Assembly: GCF_900103935.1 (NCBI RefSeq) | Contig: NZ_FNIC01000001.1 | Span: forward strand, 288,306 to 352,305 | DNA length: 64,000 nt | Origin: Nocardioides szechwanensis | GTDB taxonomy: Bacteria; Actinomycetota; Actinomycetes; Propionibacteriales; Nocardioidaceae | Direction: 5' to 3' | Shown here: piece by piece, positions 25,202 through 33,600 of the stretch | Layout of the letters: each line of letters begins with the position of its first letter | How positions within the stretch are numbered: position 1 is the first letter of the stretch | The notes under the pieces: model-generated | Told to the model about the DNA's origin: nothing | Databases searched by the model: none | The model's input: the letters and a program-made list of their open reading frames with translations, nothing else | Program-made: the position numbers and the translations under genes

Positions 25202-25207
25202 TAGGCT
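25202..25207 (+). promoter_or_regulatory. -10 hexamer TAGGCT, leaderless
   Basis: TAGGCT is followed by 6 nt and the GTG start at 25214. Confidence 0.5.
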
Positions 25208-25213
25208 CAGTGG

Positions 25214-25720
25214 GTGACCATCCACAGCACGCACCCGTTCGCGGACCCGGACCCCGACCCGGTACGCCGGCTGCGCGGCCGCGTGGGTGGCGCGGTGTCG
25301 CTCTGGACGGCCGGCGACGCGGGCGAGCGTTCCGGCCTGACTGTCACGTCGCTGATGCTGGCCAACGGTGAGCCGGCCCACGTGCTCGGCCTCCTCGACC
25401 CCGACTCCGACCTCGCCGAGCGACTCCTCGAGACCCAGCGCTGCGTGGTGCAGCTGCTGTCGTGGCCAGACCGCGACCTGGCCGAGGCCTTCGCCGGGAC
25501 CGCTCCGGCACCGGGCGGGCCGTTCCGGATGGCGGCCTTCGAGCAGACGCCGTGGGGACCACGGCTGTCGTCGGCGTCGACCTGGGTGGGGGTGACCCTG
25601 GTGGACCAGCGCGACGTCGGCTGGTCGCTGGAGGTGACCTGTCGCCTCGACGAGGTGGCGGTCGACGACGAGGCCGCGCCGCTGCTGCACCGGCGCGGCC
25701 GCTACGTCCGGCCCGACTGA
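25214..25720 (+). CDS. Flavin reductase-like FMN-binding protein
   Basis: The 168-residue protein matches the split-barrel flavin reductase family: a GGAVSLWT entry strand, SGLTVTSLMLANGEPAHVLGLL and a CVVQLLSW strand. Such proteins bind FMN or act as the reductase component of monooxygenases; no partner oxygenase is adjacent. Its place directly downstream of the MacS-like kinase is suggestive but the functional link is unknown. The GTG start is leaderless by promoter spacing. Confidence 0.75.
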   Translation: MTIHSTHPFADPDPDPVRRLRGRVGGAVSLWTAGDAGERSGLTVTSLMLANGEPAHVLGLLDPDSDLAERLLETQRCVVQLLSWPDRDLAEAFAGTAPAPGGPFRMAAFEQTPWGPRLSSASTWVGVTLVDQRDVGWSLEVTCRLDEVAVDDEAAPLLHRRGRYVRPD

Positions 25721-25722
25721 GG

Positions 25723-26373
25723 TCAGCTGTCCTGCTTGCGTTCCTGCTTCTTGGCCTCGGTGAGGTCGCTCAGACGCTCGGCGTCGGCGCGCGCCTCGGC
25801 CGCCGACTGCTTCGTCTCGCGGGCTTCGGCGAGCTCGTCCTTGGCCTCGCGCTCTGCGGCCTGCAACTTGGCTTCAGCGGCGGCCTCGACGCGCTGCTTG
25901 CGCTGCTCGGCGGTCGCGGTGCGCTGAGCCGCCCGCTTGTCGGCGGCCGCCTTCTTCGCGGCCGCGGTCTTCTCGGCCCTGGCCTTGGCTTCCTGCTTGC
26001 CACGTACCTCGGCGATGTCGGCCTCGTCCAGGCCGGAGGTGGCGCGCTCCTGGGCGGCCTTGCGCTTGCGCGCGGCCTCCTGGCGGCCGGCGGCCGCCGT
26101 GTCCCGGGCCTGCTCGCGGCGCGCTTCCGCCTCCTGCTCAAGACGGGCCGCCGTGGCGAGCTTGTCGGAGCGCTCGATGCGGTTGACGCCGCGGCGGGCG
26201 AGGTCGCCGTTGCGCAGAACGGCGCCGGCGAGCTTGTCGGCCGAGCCGATGGTGCGGTCGAGTGTGGCGCGCGCCGGGGAGTCCTCCGCCAGCCGGCGGG
26301 AGAGACTCCGGTCGACGAGCACGAGGGGGAGCCGGGCGAGCTCGTAGGGAAGGGCGACAAGGGTGCTGATCAT
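25723..26373 (-). CDS. Ala/Lys/Glu-rich coiled-coil protein
   Basis: The 216-residue protein has a hydrophobic N-terminal stretch (MISTLVALPYELARLPLVLV) followed by an almost continuous charged helix (about 75-216) rich in Ala, Arg, Lys and Glu. It has no enzyme motif. The start at 26373 sits just downstream of GAGG and the CsbD-like gene, so the two are co-transcribed. Composition suggests a structural or stress-related protein (inference). Confidence 0.65.
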   Translation of the reverse strand: MISTLVALPYELARLPLVLVDRSLSRRLAEDSPARATLDRTIGSADKLAGAVLRNGDLARRGVNRIERSDKLATAARLEQEAEARREQARDTAAAGRQEAARKRKAAQERATSGLDEADIAEVRGKQEAKARAEKTAAAKKAAADKRAAQRTATAEQRKQRVEAAAEAKLQAAEREAKDELAEARETKQSAAEARADAERLSDLTEAKKQERKQDS

Positions 26374-26381
26374 GGTGGTCC

Positions 26382-26912
26382 TCACTTCTCGGTCTGGGCG
26401 CGCAGCTGCGCGGCCTGCTGTTCGGCGGCGGCGGCCTCGCGCTCGAGGCGAAGCTTCTCCGCGGCCGCCTGGCGCTCGGTGTCGTCGGCGTCGGCCGCTA
26501 CGGCCTCCGCCTCACGGAGCCGGGTCTCGGCGAGCTCGTCGGCCTTCCGCTCGGCCGCCTCGAGGCCGGCGGCCTCCTGCGCCTGGGCGGCGCGCTCGGC
26601 GACGGCGTGCTCACCCTCGCGCTGGCGGTCTGCCACCGTCTCCTCGCGGTCGGCCTGCGCCTGCGCCACGCGCTTCTGGAGTCCGGCCTCGCGGTCGGCG
26701 TCGCGCATCTCCTGCGCGGCCTCCTCGCGCTTGGCGTCAGCGACTGCGTCGTCGGCCAGGGCCTCCTTGCGGTTGCGTGCCGCGGCCTGCTGGAGCTGTC
26801 CCTCCTCCACCAGGTCGTCCTTGCCGGTCACCGCGCCGGCGACCTCCTTGGCCTTGCCGGCGAGGTTGTCGAACATCCCCTCGCGGGCTTCTGCTGCTTT
26901 GTCGTTGCTCAT
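26382..26912 (-). CDS. CsbD-like domain with coiled-coil extension
   Basis: The N-terminus (MFDNLAGKAKEVAGAVTGKDD at about 13-33, followed by LVEEG) matches CsbD-like stress proteins, and the following 130 residues are a charged Ala/Glu/Arg helix like that of the downstream gene. CsbD proteins are small general-stress proteins of unknown activity; this extended form with a second coiled-coil gene is less usual. The gene is divergent from the frameshifted gene at 26996. Confidence 0.7.
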   Translation of the reverse strand: MSNDKAAEAREGMFDNLAGKAKEVAGAVTGKDDLVEEGQLQQAAARNRKEALADDAVADAKREEAAQEMRDADREAGLQKRVAQAQADREETVADRQREGEHAVAERAAQAQEAAGLEAAERKADELAETRLREAEAVAADADDTERQAAAEKLRLEREAAAAEQQAAQLRAQTEK

Positions 26913-26983
26913 GGGCGACCGGTGCCCGGTCGCGGCGGCTTGACCCGGTTCGCACCGTGTGACCTTGGCCTCACACGCTGTCC

Positions 26984-26989
26984 TAGGCT
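26984..26989 (+). promoter_or_regulatory. -10 hexamer TAGGCT, leaderless
   Basis: TAGGCT is followed by 6 nt and ATG at 26996, which is preferred over the GTG three bases earlier. Confidence 0.5.
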
Positions 26990-26995
26990 CCGGTG

Positions 26996-27671
26996 ATGGC
27001 CTTTCCGAGGGAGTGCGTGCGCGTCCGGTCCGGCGCGTCGAGCCGCCTGGTCGACCCCGCGGTCGAGCGCCTGGTCGACGAGGTCTGGTCGGCTCAGCTG
27101 GCCGAGGCCGCGGCCCGAGGGCTGGCGCTGGGCGACGCGCCGGCGTACCGCCTGGAGCGCGCGGTCGAGCGCGGGGACCTGCTCGAGCTGACGCTGGCGC
27201 TGGAGCCCTATCGCGTGCACTCCGCCCTGAAGACGCTGCACCGCGACCCCCGGGTGCGCCCCGAGCACCACGACCGGATGCTCGTCGCCGACGGGCTGGT
27301 GCGCGCGGCCGACGGCCAGTACCTGCTGCTGAGCACGCCCAAGGTCACCGGGGTGGAGCTCCAGCTGGTCGCCGGCCCAGCGGGAGCTCCACACGGCCGA
27401 CGACCTGTTCGGCTTCATGCGGCAGCGGGTCGTCCGGGCGCTGGACGTCACCGAGGCGGAGGTCGACGTGCGCGGCGTCGTCGGCCTGGTCGAGCAGGAG
27501 ATCGGCTGCGTCAACGCGGTGTTCGACGTCAGGCTGGGAGTGGCGGCGGACCGCGTGTCGGCCCGGGACGGGTCCGGGCTCGTCGTGGTCCCGGCGGCCG
27601 ACCTGCCGGGCTTCCTCGCGGACGGGCCCGGCTACCTGCCGCTGGTCGGGGCACTAGGGTCGCGCCCATGA
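26996..27671 (+). pseudogene. Frameshifted conserved protein (possibly NUDT22-like Nudix fold)
   Basis: The first half reads from the ATG at 26996 to about 27385 (MAFPRECVRVRSGAS... GVELQLVAG). The second half continues in another frame (QRELHTADDLFGFMRQRV...) and stops at 27669-27671. One extra base, most simply a C in the CCC at about 27377-27379 (GGCCCAGCGG), explains the break; removing it gives a continuous protein of about 224 residues. The pattern WxxxLAEAAARGLALxDAPAYRL faintly resembles the N-terminal part of NUDT22-like Nudix proteins, but no Nudix box is visible. The unshifted frame runs without a stop into the downstream response regulator. It may be a real lesion or a sequencing error. 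Confidence 0.7.
27655..27660 (+). promoter_or_regulatory. -10 hexamer TAGGGT, leaderless
   Basis: TAGGGT is followed by 7 nt and ATG at 27668, giving the MacR-like regulator its own start independent of the frameshifted gene. Confidence 0.55.
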
Positions 27672-28339
27672 CCTCGGAGACCGACCAGCCGCCGACCCGG
27701 GTGATGGTCGTCGACGACCACCCGATGTGGCGCGACGCCGTCGAGCGCGACCTGCGGGACGCCGGCTTCGACGTGGTCGGCGTCGCCGGCTCCGGCGCCG
27801 AGGCGCTCGCGCGGTTCCCGGCCTGCCGGCCGCAGGTGGTCGTCCTCGACCTCCAGATCCCGGCGCCCAACGGGGTCGAGGTGACCGCCGAGGTGCTGCG
27901 CCAGGACCGGTCGGCGCGGGTGCTGATCCTGTCCGCCTCCGGCGAGCAGGGCGACGTACTCGAGGCGGTGAAGGCGGGCGCGACCGGCTACCTCGTCAAG
28001 TCGGCCTCCCGCCCCGAGCTGATCGAGGCCGTACGCCGGGTCGCGCGCGGCGACACCGTCTTCACGCCCGGGCTGGCCGGGCTCGTGCTGGGGGAGTTCC
28101 GGCGGCTCGCGGACCCGTCGGTCGACGAGGACGGGCGACCGCGGCTGACCGAGCGCGAGACCGAGGTGCTCAAGATGGTCGCCAAGGGCATGTCCTACAA
28201 GCAGATCGCCGAGCGGCTCGTGCTCTCGCACCGCACCGTGCAGAACCACGTCCAGAACACCCTGCGCAAGCTCCAGATGCACAACCGGGTCGAGCTGACC
28301 CGCTGGGCGATCGAGAAGGGCCTCGACGACGACGAGTGA
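27668..28339 (+). CDS. macR: MacR-like LuxR-family response regulator
   Basis: The 223-residue protein has a receiver domain (VVDDHPMWRDA, phospho-acceptor D61 in VVLDLQ, conserved Lys near 111 in YLVKSAS) and a C-terminal LuxR HTH (LTERETEVLKMVAKGMSYKQ, then SHRTVQNHVQNTLRKL). It is the likely partner of the MacS-like kinase at 24028, separated by four unrelated-looking genes. Its own leaderless promoter argues against the single long frame that fuses it to the frameshifted gene upstream. ATG overlaps the stop of that gene (ATGA). Confidence 0.9.
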   Translation: MTSETDQPPTRVMVVDDHPMWRDAVERDLRDAGFDVVGVAGSGAEALARFPACRPQVVVLDLQIPAPNGVEVTAEVLRQDRSARVLILSASGEQGDVLEAVKAGATGYLVKSASRPELIEAVRRVARGDTVFTPGLAGLVLGEFRRLADPSVDEDGRPRLTERETEVLKMVAKGMSYKQIAERLVLSHRTVQNHVQNTLRKLQMHNRVELTRWAIEKGLDDDE

Positions 28340-28360
28340 GCCGGCGCCCCCGGGTGCTGC

Positions 28361-29572
28361 CTAGGCCCGCGCGGGGTGCGGCAAGCCGTCGCCGGGTGAC
28401 TCGTCGACGAGGTCGTGCTGGACGGCGTACTTGGTGCGCAGACGGTGGTCCTGCTTGACCCGGTAGCGCTCGCCCAGGGTGGTGCGCGGCCCGAGGGTGC
28501 GGGGGTAGCGGTCGAGGGCGGCGTTGACTCTCGCGATCGCCGGGCCGACCCGCTCGATGATCCGCTTGGTGCGCGGGGCCTGTGGGATGCCCAGCTCGTC
28601 GGCGATCTGGTCGCCGAGGAAGACGCGCTCGAGGCCGTGGACGACGGGCTTGGCGGCCCGCCGCAGCCGGGCCGGGCGGGCCGGCAGGAGGCACTCGATC
28701 TCGGGCACCAGGAACTCCGAGTTGATGCTGGCCACGAGGTCGCGGCAGTAGCTGTCGACCGGCGGCCGGGTGAGCAGGTAGATGTCCTCGAGCCGCTCCT
28801 GCTCCTCGCGGTCGCGGGGGAGCAGCGTCTCGTCGATGCCGAGCAGGTGGCCGAGGTAGCGCCACCGGGCGTAGGCGGCGGCCTCCTCCTCCGGGAGGTA
28901 CGGCGCCCCGATCGCCCGCATGCCGCGGATCGGGATCAGGCAGAACTCGATGAGCGTGTAGCCGAGGAAGGCCTGGCAGATCGGCACGCCCCACGCGCCG
29001 AGGTCCCACTCGGGGTCCTCGCGCAGGGCGGCGCGCACCAGCGCATGGATGATCCGCACCCGCACGGTGAGCTCGAAGCCGCTGGAGAAGCGCTCGAGCC
29101 CGCCGGTCTTGCTGACCTCGACCAGCCAGGAGCCGACCTCGATCGTGCGCGCGCCGGCGTTCTCGATGTAGCGCCCGGTCATCTCCAGCGGCCGCGATGC
29201 CGCGGAGTTGGCGTAGCCGCTGACCAGCGACGCGGCGCCGAGCACGATCCCGGACTGCCGGGTGTAGCGGCCGATGTGGGCGCTGTCCCGGTCGATGACC
29301 TCCAGGTCGAGCCACTCGGGTACGTCGTCCAGCTGCGCGAACAGCGCCCGCAGCGAGGCCGGGGCATCGGGCACCGAGTCGACGCCGGCCTGGCACGCCT
29401 TCTTCAGCATCCGCATCGCCTTGCCGTGGCCGAGCGCGGGGAAGTCGGCGACGAACGCGTCGGCCAGCGGGTCGCCGGCCCACATCGCCTCGAAGTACGT
29501 CGTGGCGAAGTCGCCGAAGCGGCGCTCGGCCTCAGCTTTGTGGCGCACGGTGGTAGGGACCTCGGCTAGCAT
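28361..29572 (-). CDS. MpaB/DUF2236-family oxygenase-like protein
   Basis: This 403-residue protein is mostly helical. Motifs include a RYTRQSGIVLG segment, a FSSGFELTVRVRIIHALVR block, and WGVPICQAFLGYTLIEF, all typical of the oxygenase MpaB family (related to rubber oxygenase Lcp and LigA-type b-haem proteins). The His in VRIIHALVR is a candidate haem ligand. The substrate is unknown. The start at 29572 is favoured over one 10 codons upstream because TATGCT lies exactly 6 nt before it. It is divergent from a TetR gene that probably controls it. Confidence 0.82.
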   Translation of the reverse strand: MLAEVPTTVRHKAEAERRFGDFATTYFEAMWAGDPLADAFVADFPALGHGKAMRMLKKACQAGVDSVPDAPASLRALFAQLDDVPEWLDLEVIDRDSAHIGRYTRQSGIVLGAASLVSGYANSAASRPLEMTGRYIENAGARTIEVGSWLVEVSKTGGLERFSSGFELTVRVRIIHALVRAALREDPEWDLGAWGVPICQAFLGYTLIEFCLIPIRGMRAIGAPYLPEEEAAAYARWRYLGHLLGIDETLLPRDREEQERLEDIYLLTRPPVDSYCRDLVASINSEFLVPEIECLLPARPARLRRAAKPVVHGLERVFLGDQIADELGIPQAPRTKRIIERVGPAIARVNAALDRYPRTLGPRTTLGERYRVKQDHRLRTKYAVQHDLVDESPGDGLPHPARA

Positions 29573-29578
29573 GCGTCG

Positions 29579-29584
29579 AGCATA
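29579..29584 (-). promoter_or_regulatory. -10 hexamer TATGCT, leaderless
   Basis: On the minus strand TATGCT is followed by 6 nt and the ATG at 29572, in the short region shared with the divergent TetR gene. Confidence 0.5.
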
Positions 29585-29653
29585 AAAGTGACGGTGCCTC
29601 ATGTTCCATTCACTTCTTGGCGACCGGTCGCCGCGATCTCCAGGAGCGTGGAA

Positions 29654-30262
29654 GTGGCTCAGAAACAGCGGATCCGCCCCAGTCAGGGCCGCGCGGTCCA
29701 GATGCGCCGGGACCTCCTCGACTCAACCCTTCACCTTTTGTCGGTCTCCGGAGCCGAGTCGCTCACGACGACCGCCATCGTGGAGCGCGCTCACGTCAGC
29801 AGCGGGACCTTCTACCGCTACTTCAACGACAAGGCCGAGATCCTCGGGGTCCTGCGTGACGAGGCGGTCGAGGCGATCACCTCCGACCTGATGGCCGGCG
29901 TCGTGCGCGCGATCGACCTGGGCCCGGACGAGGCGGTGCGCGAGGTCGTGCTCACGCTGGTGGACGCGTTCGAGCGGCACCGCGCGGTGATCCTGGCGAT
30001 GGTCAACGCGATGCCGGCGGGCAGCAACGCCAACGTGCTGCCCGAGATCGAGGCGCGGCTCTTCCAGCTGGCGGCGGTGCTGCCGCGCCGCCACCGTCCC
30101 GAGCTCACCGCAGCGCAGCTCGACGCGGTCGTCTTCATGACTATGGGCGTGCTCGTGTCGACGTGCCTGCGGATCGCCCTCCAAAGACCTCCCGACACCT
30201 CACGCGACGACCTCGTCGACCTCGCTGTCGCGATGATCGCCGCCGGGCTCCAGGCGGCCTGA
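29654..30262 (+). CDS. TetR-family transcriptional regulator
   Basis: The 202-residue protein has an N-terminal TetR HTH (RRDLLDSTLHLLSVSGAES, then TTTAIVERAHVSSGTFYRYF) and a helical ligand-binding domain. GTG at 29654 is chosen because AGGAG (29642-29646) lies 7 nt upstream; earlier in-frame codons would add an atypical N-terminus. Divergence from the MpaB-family gene makes that gene and itself the likely targets. Confidence 0.88.
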   Translation: MAQKQRIRPSQGRAVQMRRDLLDSTLHLLSVSGAESLTTTAIVERAHVSSGTFYRYFNDKAEILGVLRDEAVEAITSDLMAGVVRAIDLGPDEAVREVVLTLVDAFERHRAVILAMVNAMPAGSNANVLPEIEARLFQLAAVLPRRHRPELTAAQLDAVVFMTMGVLVSTCLRIALQRPPDTSRDDLVDLAVAMIAAGLQAA

Positions 30263-30270
30263 GCCCGGCT

Positions 30271-30276
30271 TATGCT
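30271..30276 (+). promoter_or_regulatory. -10 hexamer TATGCT, leaderless
   Basis: TATGCT is followed by 6 nt and ATG at 30283. Confidence 0.5.
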
Positions 30277-30282
30277 CGGCAG

Positions 30283-31131
30283 ATGCTGACCAGCGGCTAC
30301 CTCCGGCACCTGGGCATCGACCACGCCCTGGCGCCGACCCTGGGCTCGCTGCGGCTGCTGCAGCGCCGGCACCTGGAGCGAGTGCCCTACGAGAACCTCG
30401 GCATCATGCTCGGCCAGATCCCGTCGGTCGACCCCGAGTCCAGCCTGGTGCGCGTCGGTGACCTGGGCCGGGCGGGCTACTGCTTCCACCAGAACGCCGT
30501 GCTCGAGCTGGTCCTGCGCGACCTCGGCTTCCAGGTCGAGCGCCGCCACGGTCACGTGTGGACCCGCGAGGAGCACCGGGACGACCCGTCGCTCAACCAC
30601 CTGGTGCTGGTGGTCGGCGGGCTGCCGACCGCCGGCCACCCCGATGGCCAGTGGTGGCCCGACGTCGGCCTCGGCGAGGGGTTCTGGGAGCCGCTGCCGC
30701 TGGTCGCCGGCGCCTACGTCGACGGGCCGTTCACGTTCGAGATCACCGAGGTCCGCCCCGACGGCTGGTCGTTCCGGGGCGACCCGACCGGCTCGTTCGC
30801 CGGGCTCGAGGTGACCAGCCGCCCGACCGACCCGATCTCGGTGCTCGACGCCCACGCCACGCTCTCGACCCCGCCCGACGGGATCTTCACGCGGCTGCTC
30901 GTGGTCCAGCGCCGCGACGAGGCGGGCCTCGACACCGTGCGCGGGCTGGTCGCTTCGCGCATCGACGCCGTCGGCCGGCGCGAGCGCGACCTGACGTCGT
31001 ACGACGAGTGGCGCGCGGCTCTGGTCGCCATCGGCTTGTCCCTCCACGGGTTCGTGGACGCCGACCTGCGCTCGCTCTTCGAGCGTTGCAGCACCGCCCA
31101 CGAGAACTGGGACCTGGCGGGGCGTCCGTGA
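30283..31131 (+). CDS. nat: Arylamine N-acetyltransferase
   Basis: The 282-residue protein has RVPYENL, the active-site block RAGYCFHQN with catalytic C67, H106 in SLNHLVLVV and D127 in WWPDVGLG, together the NAT Cys-His-Asp triad. NATs transfer acetyl from acetyl-CoA to arylamines or related acceptors; the natural substrate in this organism is unknown. The usual RGG before the Cys is RAG here. It starts from a leaderless promoter 20 nt after the TetR stop. Confidence 0.87.
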   Translation: MLTSGYLRHLGIDHALAPTLGSLRLLQRRHLERVPYENLGIMLGQIPSVDPESSLVRVGDLGRAGYCFHQNAVLELVLRDLGFQVERRHGHVWTREEHRDDPSLNHLVLVVGGLPTAGHPDGQWWPDVGLGEGFWEPLPLVAGAYVDGPFTFEITEVRPDGWSFRGDPTGSFAGLEVTSRPTDPISVLDAHATLSTPPDGIFTRLLVVQRRDEAGLDTVRGLVASRIDAVGRRERDLTSYDEWRAALVAIGLSLHGFVDADLRSLFERCSTAHENWDLAGRP

Positions 31132-31164
31132 CCTTCCGGCCGGAGGTGCTGCAAGGATCGCCGG

Positions 31165-32052
31165 ATGGCTGACGAGCTGCTCGCGATCGCCGACGAGCTC
31201 TATGCGCTGAGCCTGCCGGACTTCACCCCCGCCCGCGACGCGCGGGCCAAGGAGCTCAAGGGCTCCGACCTCACCGCTCCGGTCAAGGCGCTGAAGAAGC
31301 CCTCACTGGCGGCGTGGGTGATCAACCTGCTCGTGCGGCGCGAGGGGGAGCAGGTCGACCGGATCCTCGAGGTCGGGGCCTCGCTGCGCGAGGCGCAGGC
31401 GGCCATGTCGGGCGACGACCTCCGGGCGCTCACCCGGCAGCGCCGCCAGGTCACGGCCGCGATCACCCAGCAGGCCCGCTCGCTCGCGTCCGAGGCCGGG
31501 GTGAAGGTCACCTCCGCCGTCGCCGACCAGGTCGAGGCCACGCTCACCGCGGCGATGCTCGACGAGCGCTGCGCGCAGGCGGTGCGCAGCGGGCTCCTCG
31601 TGACCGCCCTGTCGACCACGGGCGTCGGCGAGACCGACCTCAGCGGCGCGGTCGCGCTGCCCGGGGCGCTGGGCTTCGCGGCCCGACCCGTCGAGGCCGC
31701 ACCCGAGGTCCGCCCCGACCTGCGCGTCGTACCCGACCCCGCCGCGGACCGGAAGGCGCGCACCGCTGCGGAAGCGGCCCTGGCCGAGGCCGAGGACGAG
31801 CTGTCCGACGCCCAGGCGGCGTACGACGAAGCGGCCGGCGACGTCGCCGAGCTCGAGGCCCGCTCGCTCCAGGTCCAGTCCGAGATCGAGGAGCTCAAGC
31901 GCCGGCTGGCCGAGCTGGAGGCGACCTACGACGAGGTGGACGAGGAGCTCGGTGACGCCGAGGACGTCCGCGCCGACGCCCAGCAGGCCCTCGACGAAGC
32001 CTCGTCGGCCCGGGAGTCCGCCGCCGCTGCTCTCGCCCGTTTGTCGGGATAG
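31165..32052 (+). CDS. Coiled-coil conserved actinobacterial protein
   Basis: The 295 residues have a globular N-terminal half (LPDFTPARDARAKELKG, KKPSLAAWVINLLVR) and a C-terminal coiled coil (about 195-295) of Glu/Ala/Leu heptads. It lacks a signal peptide. The family is known in Nocardioides-type genomes without assigned function. GCAAGGA precedes ATG by 7 nt. Its stop codon lies inside the stem of a long bidirectional terminator. Confidence 0.75.
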   Translation: MADELLAIADELYALSLPDFTPARDARAKELKGSDLTAPVKALKKPSLAAWVINLLVRREGEQVDRILEVGASLREAQAAMSGDDLRALTRQRRQVTAAITQQARSLASEAGVKVTSAVADQVEATLTAAMLDERCAQAVRSGLLVTALSTTGVGETDLSGAVALPGALGFAARPVEAAPEVRPDLRVVPDPAADRKARTAAEAALAEAEDELSDAQAAYDEAAGDVAELEARSLQVQSEIEELKRRLAELEATYDEVDEELGDAEDVRADAQQALDEASSARESAAAALARLSG

Positions 32053-32112
32053 TCCCTAACAGGAGAGCGAATAGGAGCCCTCTTAGTCGCTCCCCGGTTG
32101 GGGACTATCCCG
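32045..32112. terminator. Long bidirectional terminator hairpin
   Basis: GGGATAGTCCCTAAC (32046-32060) pairs with GTTGGGGACTATCCC (32097-32111) with one mismatch, extended by C45-G112. The loop holds a second nested stem (GAGCGA near 32064 with TCGCTC near 32086). It lies between convergent genes and contains the stop of the plus-strand gene. Confidence 0.8.
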
Positions 32113-32117
32113 GCGAC

Positions 32118-33590
32118 TCAGTCCTGGGCCCAACCCTTGGAGCGCTCGACGGCGTCGATCCAGCGGGTGTGGGCGGCATCGGCGGAGGAGCGGTCGAGGG
32201 AGGGCTCGAAGCGACGGTCGAGCTGCCAGGTGTCGCGGAGGTCGTCGGTGGAGTCCCAGACGCCGGTGCCGAGTCCGGCGAGGAAGGCGGCCCCGAGGGC
32301 GGTGGTCTCGACCAGGCGCGGGCGTTCGACGGGTACGCCGATCTGGTCGGCCTGCACCTGGCACAGCAGGTCGTTGGCGGACGCCCCGCCGTCGACCCGC
32401 AGCGAGGCCCGCGCGGGCATCGTGTCGAGCACGTCGCGCACCTCGAAGGCGATCGCCTCCAGGGTGGCCCGCACCAGGTGGGCCCGGGTGGTGCCGCGGG
32501 TGATGCCGATGATCAGCCCGCGCGCGTGCGGGTCCCAGTGGGGTGCGCCGAGCCCGGTCAGCGCGGGCACGAAGACCACGCCCTCGGTGTCGGCGACCGT
32601 GGCGGCGATGGCCGCGGTCTCGGCCGCCGAGCCCACGATCTGGAGGCCGTCGCGCAGCCACTGGACGGCGGCACCGGTCACGAAGATCGCGCCCTCGAGC
32701 GCATAGGTGAGCTCGCCGTCGGGCGAGCGCCAGGCGGCGGTGGACAGCAGGCCCGCGTCGGAGCGCTCCAGCGTGGTGCCGGTGTTGGTGAGGATGAACG
32801 AGCCGGTGCCGTAGGTGCACTTCGAGTCGCCCACGTCGAAGCAGGTCTGGCCGAAGAGCGCCGCCTGCTGGTCGCCGGCGATGCCCGCGATCGGCAGCGC
32901 CAGGTCGAGGAACGACGTGGGGTCGCTGGTGGCGAGGTCGCCCCAGTTGGGCACCAGCTCGGGCAGCGCGTCGCGGGGTACGCCGAACAGCGAGCACAGC
33001 TCGTCGGACCAGTCACCGGTGTTGAGGTCGAACAGCAGCGTGCGGCACGCGTTGGAGACGTCGGTGAGGTGCTCGAGGCCACGGGTCATCCGCGCGACGA
33101 GGTAGGAGTCGACGGTGCCGATCGCGTAGCGACCGGACTCGACCAGCGCCCATGTGCGCGGCTCGTGCTCGGCCAGCCACGCCAGCTTGGTGCCGGAGAA
33201 GTAGGGGTCGAGCCGCAGTCCGGTCAGCTCGGTGACGCGCTCCTCGTGGCCCGCGTCGCGCAGCCGCGTGCAGATGTCCGCCGTACGTCGGTCCTGCCAG
33301 ACGATCGCACGGCGCGGGGAGCCCAGGGTCTCGCGGTCCCAGAGCAGGATCGTCTCGCGCTGGTTGGTGATGCCGATGCCCTTGAGCTCGGACGCGTCGA
33401 CCTGGGCCAGCGCGTCGCGGGTCGCCTCCAGCGTCGACTGCCAGATCTCCTCGGGCGCGTGCTCGACCCAGCCCGGTCGCGGGAAGTGCTGCGCGAACTC
33501 CTGGTAGCCCTTGGCCGCGATCCGTCCCTCGGACGTGACGACGACCGCGGTGACCCCGGTGGTGCCGGCGTCGATCGCGAGGATGCTCAC
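32118..33590 (-). CDS. glpK: Glycerol kinase
   Basis: The 490-residue FGGY-family kinase opens with ILAIDAGTTGVTAVVV and has the HAPEEIWQ, TNQRET and TVDSYLV motifs of glycerol kinase, plus a C-terminal RSKGWAQD. It phosphorylates glycerol to glycerol-3-phosphate for lipid and central metabolism. The GTG start has GGAG 6 nt upstream. No glycerol facilitator or G3P dehydrogenase lies beside it; the next gene upstream is a DUF1028 protein 10 nt away. Confidence 0.93.
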   Translation of the reverse strand: MSILAIDAGTTGVTAVVVTSEGRIAAKGYQEFAQHFPRPGWVEHAPEEIWQSTLEATRDALAQVDASELKGIGITNQRETILLWDRETLGSPRRAIVWQDRRTADICTRLRDAGHEERVTELTGLRLDPYFSGTKLAWLAEHEPRTWALVESGRYAIGTVDSYLVARMTRGLEHLTDVSNACRTLLFDLNTGDWSDELCSLFGVPRDALPELVPNWGDLATSDPTSFLDLALPIAGIAGDQQAALFGQTCFDVGDSKCTYGTGSFILTNTGTTLERSDAGLLSTAAWRSPDGELTYALEGAIFVTGAAVQWLRDGLQIVGSAAETAAIAATVADTEGVVFVPALTGLGAPHWDPHARGLIIGITRGTTRAHLVRATLEAIAFEVRDVLDTMPARASLRVDGGASANDLLCQVQADQIGVPVERPRLVETTALGAAFLAGLGTGVWDSTDDLRDTWQLDRRFEPSLDRSSADAAHTRWIDAVERSKGWAQD

Positions 33591-33600
33591 TGCCGGCTCC

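Noticed and set aside
26993..28339. A single 448-residue fusion protein ending in a response regulator
   Set aside because: The middle is low-complexity Arg/Gly sequence in the wrong frame; the true frames are two genes, the first with a one-base shift.
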